A stretch of 64,000 bases of DNA, taken from positions 868,001 through 932,000 of the forward strand of contig NC_037651.1 of NCBI RefSeq assembly GCF_003254395.2, written 5' to 3'. Every line of letters begins with the position of its first letter. Position 1 is the first letter of the stretch. Shown one piece after another: positions 61,975 through 64,000 of the stretch. Both the position numbers and the translations under genes were made by a program. Below the pieces are notes generated by a model. It did not search any database, had not been told where the DNA came from, and saw only the letters and a program-made list of their open reading frames with translations. This DNA is from Apis mellifera (Eukaryota > Arthropoda > Insecta > Hymenoptera > Apidae).

Positions 61975-61990
61975 TGAAACTTTGTGTGTT

Positions 61991-64000
61991 TTGGGCAATG
62001 AACGGTTTTAGAATCATGGCTAATAATTATCGTTATTTTATTATGGTTTTATATCATTTATAGATGGAAGATTTTCTATTTTTTTATATTCAAAGTGATT
62101 AAAATAAAAATGTTGCCTATAATACATTAGATAGATATAATACACAAGATAAATAGGTTTCATTGAAAAAACTAAATATTATAATCTACATAATTATTTC
62201 TTATTTTTATTCGTATATTTTAATGATAATTATATTTCAGAAAATCAATGAAATATCGTTAATTTGTAAATTGTTAAGAATATCTTTAATAATAATTTTG
62301 AATAAGTAAACAGAAATCCTAGAAACCCTAATTATTATATCTTATGATACTATCGCTTAAGATAATTTAAAAATATTAGAAGAATTGATATTTTCTATTT
62401 AAAAATTTTCTACGCGAATTTCGTTAAAAATATTATAATTTTTTAAATATGAAAATATTATAATTTTTTAAATATGAAAATATTATAATTTTTTAAATAA
62501 TATAATAAAAGTACAATGAAACGTATAAAAATATTAAATATGAACTAAATGTAAGAAAAATTTTTTAAACTTTTGTAGATGTAGGAAAATATAATTAAAA
62601 ATTTCCTTTAATATTTTGTAATGTTTCCCATATTCATATCATTGACATTGAAATTAATAATTATATGTCCAAGAATATGTTTTACTTTTTTACATCGGAT
62701 TGATTTAAGAGCATATTATATTTATAACATAACATTTTTTAAATAAAGCATTTTTAAAATCTACATCATAAAATAAATTAATTTCATATATTGTTATATA
62801 CAACTAAATTTTCTGTCAGGCATAATATTTTGTTTTGTTATCGATTATTAAAAAGGAAAGAAATTCAAATAATAAAATTTATAACAAAAATGTTAGAATC
62901 TCGTTATAAATCGTTATGAATAATGTAGCTAATGATAATGTAGATAGAACATTCAATATAATTTAAGAATATTTAAAAAATTTCATAGATTGTTTCACAT
63001 TGATTCAATTGATTATTAAATTTTATTTTAATGAAATATTAATAAAATTTATAATTATAATAATAGAACTTCATAAGTCATGGATAATCTACTAGCTAGT
63101 GAACGGTATGTTTAGCATAGTTCAGGAATATTAAAGTACTCGATGCATATGAAATGTAGCTTGTTCAAAGTTTGAATTTTATAAGTTAATAATATTCATC
63201 GATTGTTATTAAGGTATTGGAAATACTTCTGTTTAAAGAAAATAATATTTATAATGTTAAATACAACTAAAAATATTGATTTAAAATATAATTATTTCTA
63301 TTATCTATTATAACTTTTTGATTAAAAAAAATAATAAAAATAATTATTTGAAATGTTATTTTGTGCGTTTAATTTTGTATTAACGATTTTAATAATAAAA
63401 ATAATATGTGTGAGAAAAGAAAAAAACATTTATTTGAAAAATAATTTAATTTTTTTTTCTCTGAAACGTAAAAAATATATGAATATGAAAAAATATATCT
63501 ATGTTAACGTCTATATTATAATGTCTATATTAACTTTGTTATGTTCTTTGAATCATTTTTCAAATATTTTTTAATACAAAGAAAATATGAAAAAGTGATT
63601 ATCATTATTTAATTTCTTCACTCAATTTTCTTAAAATTTTCTGAAGATTTTAAATATTTTTTCCAATGAATTAAAAAGAATTTAAAATAAAAATTCGAAG
63701 ATTGTAACAAAAAAATACACAAAAACAATAAATAAATATCATATAAAATATTTTTAATTATCAAATTTATTGTTAGTTATCAAACAGAATTCTTTAACAA
63801 TCATTCAATTCTAATTAAAATCTATTATTTTATAATTCAAAATATAATAAAAAAAGATTCATTTACTTCGAATATTAATTAATTTTTTCTCTATTCGTAA
63901 TAGAGATAAAAATGTAAAGAGAGATAATATGTGGAAATAAGAGGGTGGAAAGAATGGAAAGATAATGATTGAGATGAAAAATTGAAGGGAAAATAACGAT
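61991..64000. other. AT-rich stretch to the window end
   Basis: It contains the 3 x 25 bp tandem repeat at 62426-62500. A mixed patch at about 63075-63165 shares GTTTAGCATAGTT with 61859-61871. The last 100 bp are purine-rich. A Lys/Asn/Ile-rich plus-strand frame at 63353-63574 is background. Confidence 0.55.
62426..62500 (+). repeat. Tandem repeat, three 25-bp units
   Basis: The unit GAAAATATTATAATTTTTTA followed by AATAT is repeated three times in a row. The copies differ only at the first base of unit 1 and the last base of unit 3. This is a recent local duplication in AT-rich DNA. Confidence 0.9.

Larger units (their letters stand above)
60690..61990. other. Largest GC-rich island, probably exonic or promoter DNA
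   Basis: This is the longest and most CpG-rich block in the window. The section 61680-61800 is almost pure purine on the plus strand, which removes stops from the minus strand and inflates frames there. Minus-strand frames lie at 60713-60901, 61163-61393, 61421-61789, 61455-61679 and 61513-61974. Plus-strand frames lie at 60914-61211 and 61691-61939. A GTGGTATCGACCAC palindrome sits at 60920-60933. A minus-strand gene edge (first exon and promoter) is a reasonable reading but is not proven. Confidence 0.4.

Noticed and set aside
61856..63115. Shared word GTTTAGCATAGTT at 61859 and 63101 as a direct repeat
   Set aside because: It is 13 identical bases with only loose similarity after them, which is compatible with chance in AT-rich DNA.

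Overview
This window looks like nuclear DNA of an insect with an extremely AT-rich genome. A bee (Apis or a relative) is the best guess. The reasons are the general AT richness (about 80% by eye), long (TA)n, (CA)n, (TC)n and (ATTT)n microsatellites, no operons or ribosome binding sites, and short GC-richer islands with unsuppressed CpG inside AT-rich DNA. The species is an inference; no gene was found that fixes it.

I recognise no complete gene and no protein family. The window reads as a gene-poor interval or the inside of very long introns. About two dozen islands of 200-1300 bp with near-balanced base composition alternate with 0.5-4 kb AT-rich stretches that hold only simple repeats. The main islands lie near 2.7-3.4, 4.6-4.8, 5.6-6.1, 7.8-8.4, 9.5-10.1, 12.4-12.8, 14.0-14.9, 15.5-15.9, 17.0-17.3, 20.1-20.5, 22.7-23.5, 28.4-29.2, 30.1-30.4, 31.0-31.2, 32.2-32.8, 34.5-36.2, 38.5-39.2, 40.9-41.2, 42.1-42.7, 44.7-45.0, 47.2-47.6, 48.7-49.2, 56.1-56.9, 58.0-58.5 and 60.7-62.0 kb. 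They are the likely sites of exons or conserved regulatory DNA.

The best coding candidate is a minus-strand frame of about 170 codons at 14151-14663. Weaker candidate exons have an open frame plus plausible splice sites: plus strand at 23069-23238, 28468-28616, 35795-35937 and 58014-58153, and minus strand at 9511-9810, 33972-34219 and 61163-61343. All are single-sequence predictions, so confidence is low.

The clearest non-genic structure is a diverged inverted pair. The segment at 71-298 recurs in reverse complement at 25203-25446, about 25 kb away, with about 82% ungapped identity over a 154-bp core by hand count. There are also two diverged local tandem duplications (8979-9336 and 55482-56114), an 18-bp perfect hairpin (17923-17989) and an exact 3 x 25 bp tandem repeat (62426-62500). 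I found no tRNA, rRNA, CRISPR array, intact transposon or viral gene.
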